Assembly: GCA_030581615.1 (NCBI GenBank)
Contig: JAKTTT010000010.1
Coordinates: 248,001-312,000 of the forward strand
Direction of reading: 5' to 3'
DNA: 64,000 bases
From: Alloascoidea africana
Lineage: Eukaryota > Ascomycota > Alloascoideomycetes > Alloascoideales > Alloascoideaceae
Position 1 is the first letter of the stretch; every line of letters begins with the position of its first letter. The notes below the pieces were generated by a model, which had not been told where the DNA came from, ran no database searches, and was given only the letters and a program-made list of their open reading frames with translations. This document shows positions 34,787 to 46,893 of the stretch, one piece after another. Position numbers and translations under genes: made by a program.

Positions 34787-36265
34787 TTTAGAAAAAGTTT
34801 GCTGCTGCTTTTATCTGGTATTTTTTTTTTTTTTTTGGTTTGTTTTCTCTGTATTAATGTGTCTACATTTGACATTTGGATTTCTTTTATTATCACCCCC
34901 TTTTTGGATTTATTCATATTAAAAAACTCGTTTTATTCCCTCCCTCCTCCGCTCATATTAATTTTTTTTTTGCGCCATTTTGTGCCATGCTCGGCTCTTG
35001 ATCCCCCACTCTCATATCGGTCCATCCCCATACATCCTTCATCTACTACTATTCTACTGTTTTGAACTTTTAAAAAAAAAGGACGAAGCACAATACAGAT
35101 TGCTAGATAGGTAGGTCACTTAGAAGGATGATGCAACAAACAAATCAACAACAATGTACAGTATGATTTTTCACATATATATATATATATTCTCTTTTTT
35201 CTTTCTCATCAAACAGAGTAGTAACAGCACCATCAAATCAATTGTTGATAAAGTCGATTTTGGATTCATCGGCTGGTTTTTCTGTATAGACATAATAACT
35301 GTGATTTACTCTTCTCCACTACTTTTATCCGTTAAAATTACTTTGTTACATGTATGTATGTATGCAAATATCCGTCCGGGCCGAGAATGGCCAAATTGGG
35401 GAAATAGTTAATGCCCAAAAACAAACAACAAACAACCAAAAAAGTGTCTTAACAAGGGAAGCAGAACAAAGCGGCGGCGGCGGCGGCGGGATAAAACAAA
35501 CAAACAAAAACAAACTTTTTTGCGGGCATTACCAGTTTTGTTTTTTTAGGGTTCGAGCATAACTAACTCACTTCAAAGAGTTTTTGTGTATAATAGCCTG
35601 GATGTGTCTGTAATTGCAAAAGAAACATGATTGATTGATGGGGGTGCATTACTAGTTTGTGCAGTTTGGGTAATATCTATCTAGCCCTTCAACGGTTTTT
35701 CGGAAGCAATAAGCGCTTAATTCTCGAGATGATTATGCGGACAAAGCACAACAAAACAAATACAAATAATAATAATAAATGCGAAAAATCCTGGTAGAAT
35801 CATTAGGGGGTCATCTAATAGTCGCCTTCTTCTGATTTTGCCGACATTTCGTGCTTCTTCTTATCGTTTTTCTTGTTACATCATTCTGCTTTTGGACTAG
35901 TAACGGGACGGGAACCCTTGATTGGCCCAAAACAAACTTTGAATATTTTTTTTTGCTCTCTCTACCTTTACACATTCTACGTTTACCAGCAACGTCCATG
36001 CCCATGTCAAAAAATCAACAACAGCAAAAAAAAATAAAAGATTCATGATTACTTGATTGATTAAAAAAGAAAATACACAACTGAACTACTAAACAAAGTC
36101 AGCGTATCTGAGGTATAAAATGACTGATAGGGATTAAGAATAAAACATGTCCGGATTAGAAAATTTAGTAGGATGCATATCTCCAAAAACTAGCACAGGG
36201 AAAAAAATCCTTTCATCGCTCTACATAACTTTCTCTGCAATGTATTACTGGATGGATGAGTGAGT
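34787..36265. other. Long convergent intergenic region, low complexity
   Basis: 1479 bp with T-runs near 34818, an AT run at about 35177, a GTAT repeat at 35354 and a GGC array (35471-35490). Only short shadow ORFs; no splice pair, tRNA box or conserved protein found. Larger than needed for two 3' ends. Confidence 0.5.
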
Positions 36266-36691
36266 CTAGTCGGTACCGCAGTGGAACCACAAACGGTTGT
36301 AGCTGCTTCTTTGGCAGTTGAGGTTATCTTGGTGCAATTGGACAATGGCCTTGTCACCACCCTTCTGCCATGATCTAGCAAAGCACGTTCCATTCTTCTC
36401 AATAGGCCTCCAAGAGTGATGTGTAGAGTCAAACTTGAGAGAAACACTGTGCTCATGGGTAACCTTGACGGTCTGGACCTCGTCCTTGCAGTCCTTGTCG
36501 GAGTAAATGGCAACGGTCATCTCTGGCTCAAGAACATCCTCATCCTTGACCTTTCTCTTTTCGAGGAAAGAGCGGAATTCGGTAATCTCAATGTCGTCGT
36601 TATCGTAGGTGATTTCAACCTCAGTGGTGGGTCTAGCAACGGCAAAAGTGGCCATCAAGAAGCTGGCGGCAACAAACTTTCCAAAAAGCAT
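36266..36691 (-). CDS. Small secreted Cys-containing protein with Kex2 site; function unknown
   Basis: 141 residues from the ATG at 36691; the reading frame extends upstream by 16 residues but MLFGKFVAASFLMATFAVA is a clean signal peptide, so this start is preferred. LEKR at residues 43-46 is a strong Kex2-type processing site after an acidic propeptide (ITYDNDDIEIT). The predicted mature part of 95 residues has four Cys (in DKDCKDE, NGTCFAR, LNCQRS and WFHCGTD), enough for two disulfides, and one N-glycosylation site (NGT). No family recognised. A consensus TATA box upstream suggests strong expression. Confidence 0.8.
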   Translation of the reverse strand: MLFGKFVAASFLMATFAVARPTTEVEITYDNDDIEITEFRSFLEKRKVKDEDVLEPEMTVAIYSDKDCKDEVQTVKVTHEHSVSLKFDSTHHSWRPIEKNGTCFARSWQKGGDKAIVQLHQDNLNCQRSSYNRLWFHCGTD

Positions 36692-36823
36692 AGCGGAGGT
36701 CGGGTCGAGAGGATTAGTTGAGAGTGCAAAAACCGGCAAGTGCTCGGGGATGGGGAGTACAAAGAGAGGTAGAGAGTGAAAGGGTGAAAGAGGGAGAAAA
36801 TGGCTCTTCAGGGAGGAGCGGCC

Positions 36824-36831
36824 TTTATATA
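36824..36831 (-). promoter_or_regulatory. Consensus TATA box of the secreted-protein gene
   Basis: TATATAAA on the minus strand, about 133 bp before the ATG, at the edge of a sharp GC-rich island. Confidence 0.65.
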
Positions 36832-36960
36832 GGCGAGCCCAGCACCTGCGGCCGAGCGTCCCTCCGCGGCCGCTGATTGGCCCGTTCCGCTCCCTCTATC
36901 GTCCACCCACGCACCCGCCCGTTCCGCTCGGACCCGGGCCTGGGACCCGTGGTCCAACCG

Positions 36961-37060
36961 CTGCTGGAGATGCTGGAGACGCTGGAGACGCTGGAGATGC
37001 TCTGGGACCGTGGGCACGGCCTGGGGCTCTGGAGTGGACTCTGGAGTGGACTCTGGAGCT
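36961..37060. repeat. Degenerate GC-rich tandem repeats (CTGGAGAYG and GGAGTGGACTCT)
   Basis: Four to five 9-bp units from about 36961 to 37002, then two 12-bp units at about 37031-37054, within the GC island. Confidence 0.7.
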
Positions 37061-37646
37061 CGGCCTGGGGCTCTGGGCCCGGGAGCCAGCGCCAGAAGCT
37101 CGAAAGCCCGCGTGCAGCAGCGCAAAACACAAAATGGCGGCGGCTGTTTTCTGTGCGAGCTGCCATTGTCAGTTCCACGGCTCCAGCGCCAGCGCCAGCT
37201 CCAGCTCCAGCCGGGAACCGCTACAGACCACAATGGCACAGACACCACGGTCTCGCGGTCTCGCGCGACTTGTATGGACCGCCCGCATAGACATGGAGTG
37301 CAAGCACAAATGTGAATGCAAAAAACGTGGACATCTACTCTTGCTCCCGTCTAGGAGAATCTGTCCCGTCTGATTGGTTCCGCAGCACCCATATCTGATA
37401 TAATAACTGTGCTCTTATCATCTTTTTCCCTCATGTCCCCCCTTTCCAACCCATTCTATTCCGTGTTTTACGTGATATCTGAGAGAAACTGGTAGTCCTT
37501 TGTTCCCAATGATAGAGACCAGAATCCATCGAAAAAAAAGAAAAATGTGGTAAAAGCTAGAGAAAATTCAACAGCTATATAATAACATAAACACAAAAAC
37601 TAATAAAGATGATCACACTACGTAATTTCTCCGCAAGAAAAACACA

Positions 37647-37698
37647 CTATCGTTGCGAGCCTCCTCCATACTGATCATACTGATATGGCCTGCCATAC

Positions 37699-37731
<33 letters not shown>

Positions 37732-40642
37732 GATTGTGGCTGCTGCTGCTGGTAGAATGTAGGAATAGGAGGTGGTGGTCGCGATGCAGACTGCGCTGCT
37801 CCCCCATACATCGATTCATCAAACGCAGAGGGATGATTGTAAGACGGAATAGCACTGTTTCTCGCCGGCTGGGCTTGAGTAGGCCCCATGGGCACTTTGG
37901 GCGGCAAACTGGGCAAGTTGGGCACGTTGGGCACACTGGGAGGCTGCTGGAACCCCGGGTGTGATGCATACGAGCCCGTGAAACCCTGACTGGGACCATA
38001 GGGCTGCTGCTGTGCCGTCATGTGTTCGCTGGGTCGCGGAATGCTGTAGTTCACTGGCGATTGTGACGGCGGCGGCTGGTAGAATGGCGCTTGCGATTGT
38101 GACCCGACTGAATACTGTCGGTCTCCAGGACGAGGTATCGTCCCGTACATGCCTCGCTGCTCCGAACCATATCCCCCAGAAGTCTGTGGCTGCTGCTGCT
38201 GCGACTGCTGCTGTGGAGAAGGCAGAGATGGTGGTGGACGAGGCCCCGAAGAAAACGTCAAGTTGGCAAACCGATCTCGTAAATCCGCCTGCTCCCTTTC
38301 CCTTTCCTTACTCGCACCTTCCTCCTCAATTGAACGACTCAGCCGTGAGGCCTCGTCCCGTCGGTTAGAAACAAACTGCACCACATTCTTCTTCAAAGAT
38401 TCTGCAAAACTGTACAAGTTTTGATAAAATTCAAGCCCCTTTCTGTATCCATCCGCACCGGATTTCCAATTCTCATAAGCAGCGCCAAACTTCTCCATCA
38501 ACTGTCTATGCTTGGATGACGATTCTCTTTGACTTGCCCTAGACCTGCGAATCTGCGGGTCCTGTACCACCAAATCCCACGTTTCTTTCAATTCGCCAAT
38601 CAAAGACTGCTGTTGCCCAATACTTGTCGCCAGTCTCTTTTGATACGGAATAAACTTTTCCAATTCAGACGCAAATAGCGTCTCCTGAATGTTTGGTATT
38701 TTCTTGTTCAAAATCAATAATGAGGAAATGTCATCTTGATGCACCTCAACCTTGAATTCTTCATATACCGTCGCCCTCTCCTTTTTAACCTCATACAGCT
38801 TTTTAATCAATTCCTCTGTCCTCCGTAAATTGTTCTTTGTCGTTGCAGTTTCAGATAAATCTATATCCAAAAGACTCGTGGAACCTCCCCCCACCACAAC
38901 TGCTCCTACATCTGGAGATTGCTTCGTAAACAGTGATTGCAACTCCACATTGTTTGGCCCCTTTGACAATAACGAAATCTCTTCACCATAAGGGCTCAAC
39001 AATTTGCTCAACTCAACGTCTGAATCTATAGCATCAACCAAGGATTGCTTTGCCCTTTGAAGCTCACTTCGAAGTCCATCATTCTGGAAAGATGATTGCG
39101 ATTGTGTCCATCGATCTCGATACTGCGTTTTATAATTTTGATACTCGTCTTCCTCTGAGGAAAGCAAAGATTCCGCAAAATGTATCAACTCTTTGATCTT
39201 GTTCTTCTCATCCTCGAGTTTGGAAAGTTGTACAGGAGCAGACGAACTGATCTCAATAGCCCAACTGGTAACTTGCGGATCAATAACAGCAACACTCTCG
39301 AATCCATCTCCATCTTTTGAAGATCCATTCAAATACTGCCGAAACTCCGAAATTGACGCTGGGAGTTTCAAGTACTCCAAAGTGGAGCTCAATTCCTCAT
39401 CTGCTACCTCAATCTTCTCACCTTCCGCCCTCACCAACTTGGCCTTCTCTTCAGAATACAAACTGCTTTGTTCATGAACAGCAAGTGGAATCAACTTGTC
39501 AAAAATATCTTTCCCCACAATCTTGCTAATATCTTGATCGCTGATCCCCGTAGGCTTTGCAAAATCCAATGGTGCAATCTCCGTTAAAGAACTGGTTGCT
39601 GGGATATGTGCATGGTAAATGTAGTCATTGTCCTTTTCCAAAGTTTCCGCCAACTCTTTTAAAACCTCATCCAGATCTTTGAGCTTGGCGCTAAAGTCAT
39701 GATAACTGGAAGGAACAGAAGATTGAAGAGCATCTTTAATTGCAACCTGCGCCATTTTACAATATGCAATTGCTTCTCCTGGTTTCCGATCACTGAGAGC
39801 AAGAGCATTAAGACGATTCGCAATTGCAAGATAATAAAAACTTTTAATTTTCGCAAATACACACCATGACTTATCCCCCCATCCACGATCATGAATTGTA
39901 ATCAACGAAGTTTCCGCTCCTTTATACATATTACTAGCAGATTTCGCAAGTCTTGAAGCAATCAAATACTGTTTTGGATCGTTCTTCGCCAATGCATTTA
40001 TAGCAAATACTTCTTGAGCTTGAGCCAACATGAGCTTGGACAAGGCATTCACTGTATCCTGTTTGAGATCCTCACTTGGTGCATGCAAAAAGTTTTCTGA
40101 AATAAACTTGAATATACCGGCTGCTGATTGGAAACTTGTGTAGGCGACTTTGACTTCATCTGTATCCGTACCAATGTGCGAATAAACAGCACCCAAATTG
40201 AATAGCGTAGAGGCCTTTTCAAAGGCAAGCGAATGTTGAGATGACGGCGTATGGGTTAGAGCATCATACCTAGAATCTTTGTTAGAAAGTCTCCCTTTTC
40301 CCCAGTGCCGCCGCTCGCCGCTCGCCGCTCGCCGCTCACCTCTCGCAGCCAGTCTCATGTTATTACTTACCACGTTAGAGTGATATTGACACCCTTCTGT
40401 TCAACGGGAACACGAAGATCCAACAATTCCAATTGTCCGTAGTACCGGTAGAGAATGTCTCGACCAACAACATCTTTGCCAGCACCACGCATGTCCTGGC
40501 GGAGCTTGTCGAACAATGCGGTTTCCTCGGTAAAGCTGTCCCAAGTGCCGTATATCCTCGCAATGTAGGTTCGAAGCGGCGCCTTCCAATCGACATTGTC
40601 GGTGGACTTTGTGGGAAGAGCGATCATGGGCGACGACTTCAT
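37647..40642 (-). CDS. BRO1: Bro1, ESCRT-III-associated protein
   Basis: Recruits the deubiquitinase Doa4 and regulates ESCRT-III during multivesicular-body sorting at endosomes. Exons 40642-40371 and 40269-37647; the 101-bp intron (GTAAGT donor, CTAAC, CTAG acceptor) splits a Trp codon, joining NITLTW to YDALTHTPSSQHSLAFEKAS. The 964-residue protein has an N-terminal BRO1 domain (to about 400, with LAFEKASTLFNLGAVYS, ENFLHAPSEDLKQDT and DNDYIYHAHIPA), a coiled-coil V domain (to about 730) and a long Pro/Gln-rich tail ending in Tyr/Gly-rich sequence. I prefer BRO1 over RIM20 because of the long Pro-rich tail. MKSSPMIALP or the second Met (40627) may be the start. Divergent from RMD5, 179 bp apart. 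Confidence 0.93.
40310..40338. repeat. Heptamer array (CCGCTCG)n in the BRO1 intron
   Basis: About four copies fill the middle of the 101-bp BRO1 intron, making it the most GC-rich intron in the window. Confidence 0.85.
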
Positions 40643-40821
40643 CCTGGGCGGTGGCAAGAGACTCTGGCTCCTCGATCTGATCTGGCTCCTGATGAAGCTC
40701 GCCAGCCCACGCAGATGGAAGCAGCAGCCCCCAACCCCAGACCCACACACCCACACACCCCCGGGGCAAAGACCTCCAAAAAGTGCTCCATCAAGCAAGA
40801 CAGAACTGGAGCTTTATTACC

Positions 40822-42127
40822 ATGTCTGACCCCTTCACGCTGCTAGAGACCGAATTCGACAAGTTCAAATCCAAAGAGGGCCTTTCAAAGTGTGTCCGGG
40901 ATGTAGACACACTTCTGGCCGTGTTGGAAGGAACGGAGAGAAAGGTTAGACAAGGTGAGTGCTCGCCTCTATCACTAACCTACTCCTTTCTTGCCACTTG
41001 CGAGAATCCACCCGTTGTTAACAGTTTCTCTATTGTAGACCCAGAGCGCTCTTCAGAATACATAAGCCTGTTAAAGTCTCGCTATTCCAGATGGTCTGAT
41101 TCTATCACTGCTAGCCAAAAATCCGCCCATAGTGCTCAGACCAAGTTTAGCCGAGCTCTAGATAAAGTATGATGATCCTATCCCTCTTTTGGTGATCCAG
41201 AGTGTCATTAACATACTTTTCCAGGTGTTTACTGTGGATACGAGCACAGCATTCGATCCTTCGGCCTTGACGCCGGACTTAAACTACTATATAAACCGTG
41301 CAATTGTAATGCATCTAATACGGAGTGGGAATTTTGAAGCTGCTGGGAAACTGATGAAGGAAAAAGATATCTCGATACCCCCTGAATTACTGGGGAAATT
41401 TGAACAAATGAACCAGATTATAGAATCTTTATTGGAAAAGAAAGATTTGGAACCTGCTATAGAATGGGCATCCAAAAATAGGCAAGAGTTACTGGATCGA
41501 GGTAGTAATCTGGAGTTTACTCTAAGGAAACTACAATTTGTAAACCTTTACAAGACAAAGGGTAGACTGGATGCCTTGGCTTACGCAAGAGACAATTTTT
41601 TCAAGATACCTAATGCAAATGTGGAACCCATTTCAAAGTTAGCAACTGCTTTACTCTATGATTCGGATACGGATTACCATCCATATCATGAACTAATAGC
41701 TTTTGAACCAAGCTCTTTTAACGAAGTCGCCATAATGTTTTCCCGCGAGTTTTGTGGGTTATTGGGTCTTAGTCCCGAATCACCGCTATATATAGCAGTG
41801 ACTGCTGGAATTCTATCTCTTCCAACTTTAGGAAAATATGCCTCAATCATGATTAAAAAAAGAAAAGCAGAATGGACAACTCAAAAAGAATTGGCTGTGG
41901 AAATTGATCTTCCAGAATCTCTTATATTCCATCCCATATATGTTTGTCCTGTCATGAAAGAGGAAACAACAAAGGATAACCCTCCAATGATGCTCCCTTG
42001 TGGTCATATCGTTTCAGATTCTGCCTTGAAATCACTATGTCGTGGAGTTTCAAATACCAGCTTTAAATGCCCTTATTGTCCCGAATATTGTACTTCTACA
42101 CAGGCAAAAAGGGTCAGATTTGGTTGA
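40822..42127 (+). CDS. RMD5: GID/CTLH ubiquitin-ligase RING subunit
   Basis: Catalytic RING subunit (Gid2) of the GID E3 ligase that degrades gluconeogenic enzymes after glucose return. Exons 40822-40954, 41039-41166 and 41225-42127; introns of 84 and 58 bp (GTGAGT...GTAG; GTATGA, TTAAC, CCAG). Spliced length 387 (yeast 421). Helical N-terminus, then LisH/CTLH-CRA region (NYYINRAIVMHLIRSGNFEAAGKLM, LEPAIEWASKNR), and a C-terminal degenerate RING: CPVMKEET, LPCGHIVSDSAL, CPYCPEYC, lacking some zinc ligands, as is normal for this family. The short second intron could be missed by annotation, which would break the protein. In S. cerevisiae RMD5 adjoins CHL4. Confidence 0.95.
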
Positions 42128-42354
42128 AATCTGGAGAGATATGAAAGATCATTTAATTGCATAATGAAATTATGTACTTTACGAAGGAAATCATTCTTAA
42201 TAGTTTTTTTTTTTTTTTTTTGTCTTGATTGATTTTATCGGGAATATTGATAAGCGTAGACTTACCCGGCCAGGACACTCACCCTTGTGCATCTCTAGAA
42301 AGAACGCCATTGTGATAATCATCAGGCAAAGATAGTCTGCTTTCTGCTGCTGCC

Positions 42355-45115
42355 ATGCCGTCTAACCCAACTCTTGGTAAGCATTGGCTTTTTTTAAAAC
42401 TTTTGAATAGAAGCATTTACTAATGGACTTGCTAAGGCTGGGAGCGAGTTCGGGATAGGTTTTACAGAGTTAGAGAATGTTATACACTTGCATGGGAGAA
42501 TATCGACCTTGATGATTATCAAGTTGCATTGGCTCCCTTTGGAAGTGCGATTGGTAAGTTACAAATCTTTTTCTTTTCTCTTGTATTCAAACAAGTCTCG
42601 ATTTTTTAACGCTTTTTTTCTTTCTTTCTTTCTATTAGCTTTATATAAACTGGAACACAAGGTTAGAGAATATCGGTCTACAGATTTCAAAACTTCTGGA
42701 ATTTGTATTTATACATCCTATGGTAATTTGCTTCAACAAATACCTTGGAGTAGTCTGACGAATGGGAAAATTAGAGGACTTGGATGGTCTTCGGAAGAAC
42801 ATTTGATAGTGGTAAAGGAAGATGGCACTGTTCGAGAATATTTTGATTTTGGAGGCAACTTTAATGAGTTTACTCTAGGTATAAGTCTTGAAAATGGGGA
42901 AAACGTTGTACAGTGCAAGTTTTGGAGTCATGGATTTGTTGCTCTTCTCAATGATAATAGCTTTATTTCTGTATCGAGTTATACAGACCCACATCCAAAA
43001 CGACTTTCACCATTACCAATTGGTGTGACAAACGGTAAGGCGAAGGAAGGTCAAACGACTAACAACAACAACAACAACAACAAAGAAATAGTTCATGGCT
43101 GGACAGTATTATCACCCATGCATAGCCTAAGCCAAAGTGCGGAAGTGATTGTGAGTTATGGCAAGACTGTTGTTGTTCTCGATTCTGCAAATTCTTTGGA
43201 TCAACTGTTTAAAGAAGGACCTTTCAGTTTTGTATCGGTTTCCCCCAATGGCATGTTTGTGGCACTTTATTCTAAATCTGGAATGCTCTGGGTTATCTCA
43301 TCCGATTTCCAACGTAAGCTTTCCGAATACAATTCCCAAACGAAAAACCAACCGAGAAACATTGCATGGTGTGGGAACGATGCCGTCGTTATAGCATGGG
43401 AAGATGAAGTTAGGCTTATCGGACCTGGAAATGGAACTGCGATTTTTTACTACGACGATCCTATACATATTTCCGCAGAAATTGACGGCGTACGGATCTT
43501 ATCATCGGTTAAACTAGAATTCCTTTCTAGAGTATCTGATATAACGGCAAATGTTTTCAGAATCGGCTCCACTTCTCCATCTGCCGTTCTGCTTGATTGT
43601 ATTGATCAATTGGACCGACATTCTCCAAAAGCCGATGAAAATCTCCAACTTATCAAACATCAACTTACAACAGCAGTTCAAAACTGTATTAGAGCAGCAG
43701 GAGATGAATTTGATACCTATCTTCAGAAAAGATTACTACGTGCAGCTCTATTTGGGAAATCTGCTTTAGAATTGTACAACGGTGATGAATTTGTCGAAAT
43801 GTGTAACGCCCTCAGGGTTATGAACGCAATTAGACAATATGAAGTTGGCATCTTTATAACATATGATGAATATGTCAAACTTACCTCTGATGGTCTGATT
43901 AAACGACTCCTGGCAAGAAATTCCCATCTAACTGCTTTCAGAATAGCCGAATTCCTTCGACTTCCAACCGATGCAATATACATCCATTGGGCATGTAGCA
44001 AGATTCGACAGTCTAGTGAGAACGATGAAACTCTTTGTCAAACAATTTCGGAGAAGTTGAAAAAATGTCCTGGCATCTCATTCGAAGCCATCGCGAAAAC
44101 CGCATACCAGGAAGGAAGAGCCCGTCTTGCTACGTTATTAATTAACTTTGAACCAAGACCAAATAGACAAGTTCCACTGTTACTGGATATGGAAGAGGAT
44201 GAGATTGCTTTGATTAAAGCGTGTGACAGTAGCGATACAGACTTGATCCTCTACGTTCTTATTTTCCTTCAGAGAAAGTTAACCCTTGGCCAATTCTTCC
44301 AGATATTGACTGGGAAAGTCAGTGCAATCGCTCTATTTGAATCATATCTACTTTCAAGAATCAAATACTCGGACTTTATCGCTGTTGACCCCGATACATC
44401 AAGCTCAAACTTCAAACTCTTGATCGATTTTTATTACCAGGACGATCGGAAACTGGAAACCACAAATGTGTATTTGAAAGAGTCCTTTAAAACAAAGGAC
44501 GTGGATGATAAGATATTGGGCATAAAACAGGCACATAAGGTTTACGGAAGCGAACTAAAGAAATTATCCCCCGATATTCAGCTGGATGCCAAGGCTTTGG
44601 ATGAACAATTGCGATTGTTAAACCTTCAAAAAAAATTGGAATCCGATTATGAACAGGATTTCTTACACAAATCGTTAACAGACACTATCTACGCTTTGAT
44701 CTACATTGGTCAAGGAGCAAGGGCAAACAAGGTCAAATCCGAATTCAAACTTACCGAAAAGAGGTTTTATTGGATCAAGTTAAGAGCTCTTGTGGCAAGA
44801 CGACAATGGGATGATTTGTTAGAATGGGCAAAATCTAAAAAGTCTCCTATAGGATACGAAGCTTTCTACTATGAATGCCTGACGGCTGGCAGTAAGAGAC
44901 AGGCCACAGGATTTGTACCTCTCTGCACTAATCTTTCCCATAAAGAACGCATTGATCTATATCTCCAGGCCGACGATGTAAGGCATGCCGCAGAGGAAGC
45001 GGTGAAACATAAGGACTTTGAGCTTTTGAGTTCAATTGAAGAGAGAGCAGAGGCATTGGGCATACAGGGTGCGTCTACTATTATAGCCGAATATAGACAG
45101 CAGCCCAGAAGATAG
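42355..45115 (+). CDS. VPS16: Vps16, HOPS/CORVET core subunit
   Basis: Core component of the class C tethering complexes for endosome and vacuole fusion; it binds the SM protein Vps33. Exons 42355-42376, 42437-42553 and 42639-45115; introns of 60 and 85 bp (GTAAGC and GTAAGT donors; ATTAG acceptor in the second). Spliced start MPSNPTLGWERVRDRFYR matches the family (yeast MKNPSFDWERLKDVFYR), so the 22-bp first exon is well supported. 871 residues: N-terminal beta-propeller with NIAWCGNDAVVIAWEDEVRL, then FLSRVSDITANVFRIGSTSPS, and an alpha-solenoid ending with KSPIGYEAFYYECL. An Asn run coded by an AAC array interrupts the propeller. The stop is 38 bp from the convergent CHL4 stop. Confidence 0.96.
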
Positions 45116-45153
45116 CAATAGCGATAGTTTATCAAATATATCCCTCCTCTAAC

Positions 45154-46893
45154 TCAAGGTGTTGCATCGAAGGGAACCAGCTTTCCCTTACTAATGTTTC
45201 CACATGTTGATCCTTCTTCGCCGGTTAGCCAACCAGGAATCCGCTTTGGATCCACAACACCTTTGGTTGCCAATTCATGGAGGCCGCCAAATACATCATT
45301 GCCCAAGAGTCGGATCGATACTTTAGGAGATGGCACATCCAGAAGTTGTGTAGGTTTAGAATGCCGGTGTATCCGTTCCCGAATCGTGAAATGGGCATGC
45401 TGAATGGGAACATGAGATGAGAATTCGTTCTCGAAATGAGAAATAGTGGTTGCTTTCTTCAAAGGGAACTCCAAAAAATCATGTCCATCTTCAGTTTGTT
45501 CATCATCATCATTTCCTTCCTCCTGTTCGTCATTGTCATCATCATCTCGGTAACCCATACGCATCTTTGTTAACGATTTCCTAGGCGACCGAACAGCTTC
45601 AAATAGTTGATATGTTTTTTTGCTCTTCTTAGGTGTAGTCATTCCAGTAAACCGTAAGTTTGCTAGTTTTCTTCTCTTTAAGTCCTGCCTGTCCGTTTCT
45701 ACAGTTTCAAGCGGTGGCTCTTGCTTTTTCTCTAGTAGCTTTGATAAACTTGATCGATCATCCGTATTTTTAGACCTACTACTTTCCTTTTTGTTTTCGT
45801 CATTTGTGACAATAGAAGAGATGCTCTCAATGCCATCTGTTGTAGGAGCAGTTAATGGTGATAGATCGATAGAATCTTGAGCATATGGTGCCCAGGCTCC
45901 AAGAGAGCAAGAAAATCTTGAGGCTCCTTTTAATATATGTAGAGACTCTATTGACTTTATAGGTATTGTTGTGTCTACCTTAAGCTTTATGTTTGAGGAT
46001 GGTTGTGAAAGTGACCTTTCCACCGATTGGAGTATTATCTGTGATACAGTATCTGTACCTGGACTGTGAATAATATGGGAGGAGTTCATGGGAAGCGCGA
46101 CAAAAAAAGGTTTTCGTGATGCGAGTAAGGATCTCAAGGAAATCGTGTTTGATTTAGAGACTGCTTGGGCAAATGCCTGTGTATCAAATACCTGAATCCG
46201 TATAATTAATAGGGGAAGATGAGGATGTCTACAAATATAGATATGCTGTAAAATAAAAATTAGTTTTCCAACAAATATTATCGATTTGTCACTGGTAACA
46301 CACTTACATTTCTGAAAAGGGGGTTTAAATCAATAGTCAGTCTTTCTAAGAACCGTTGGGGATCTAAGCTCACTGCGTGCTCTAATTGTTTCGGTTAGAC
46401 GGCCTAGATTTTTGACAGTAATAAGAGGTTTACCACACACCATTATTGTTTGCATTGTAAGCGGTTGATGAGATCCAGGGGTAAAGATTAGGCCTATCCA
46501 CAATGCCTTTACCTATAGTTAGACCATGGCCCGTTCAGAAACAAGATACAATTTCTTACATTGACAGTCTATCTGCGCAAACTGCAGCAGGTTGAACCCG
46601 GAACTCCAAACGTTGTTGACAATTAAATCAGCACTGCTCTTTTTCGACCTCTGAGAATTCTGAATCTTTTTCAAAGACTCTTTAATCGATTGAAGGTACG
46701 CATCAAGAGACAGATCAACTATATCTTCTGGTAATTTAGGACGCGTAGGAGCTAAATGAAGCCATGACTGGGCCAGATCAAGAATCGACTTTGTAGGCAA
46801 CCGAAGTAGGTATTGTCTGGTATATCTCCGCGACTGAGGTGGAATAAATGTATTGGGAAGAGGCGCATTCTTTTTTATTCCAGTTGACGACAT
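45154..46893 (-). CDS. CHL4: Kinetochore protein Chl4 (CENP-N), four exons
   Basis: Inner-kinetochore CCAN subunit pairing with Iml3. Exons 46893-46560, 46512-46441, 46381-46308 and 46245-45154; introns of 47, 59 and 62 bp. Spliced length 523 (yeast 458). Matches to S. cerevisiae Chl4 run through every exon: LPTKSILDLAQSWL and NLLQFAQIDCQ (exon 1), LYPWISSTAYN (exon 2), AVSLDPQRFLERLTIDL (exon 3), HIYICRHPHLPLLIIRIQVF, SRKPFFVALPMNSS, SRFSCSLGAWAPYA and GNDVFGGLHEL...PGWLTGEEGS (exon 4). Intron 1 has CTAAC only five bases from its TATAG end; intron 2 has a GTGTGT donor. Exon 3 may instead start nine bases later (CAG acceptor), both in phase. An acidic insert lies in exon 4. Confidence 0.93.

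Larger units (their letters stand above)
36692..37646. other. Intergenic region containing a GC-rich island
   Basis: 955 bp. 36840-37240 is far richer in G+C than the surroundings, with repeated CTGGAGACG and GGAGTGGACTCT units, GGCCGC and CCCGGG words; it opens 100-150-codon frames in several frames of both strands. From 37380 the DNA is AT-rich and is the BRO1 3' flank. No conserved protein recognised. Confidence 0.6.

Noticed and set aside
36808-37315. Four overlapping 100-146-codon frames on both strands
   Set aside because: Produced by the GC-rich island with few stops; repetitive composition and no recognisable domain.
37640-40373. BRO1 reading frame extended upstream through 40373
   Set aside because: The residues before WYDALTH come from the intron (Arg/Gly/Glu-rich repeat translation); the true first exon is 40642-40371.
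42488-42640. Apparent N-terminus of VPS16 starting at 42488
   Set aside because: This frame reads through intron 2 and is out of phase with exon 2; the spliced form from 42355 gives the conserved WERVRDRFYR start.
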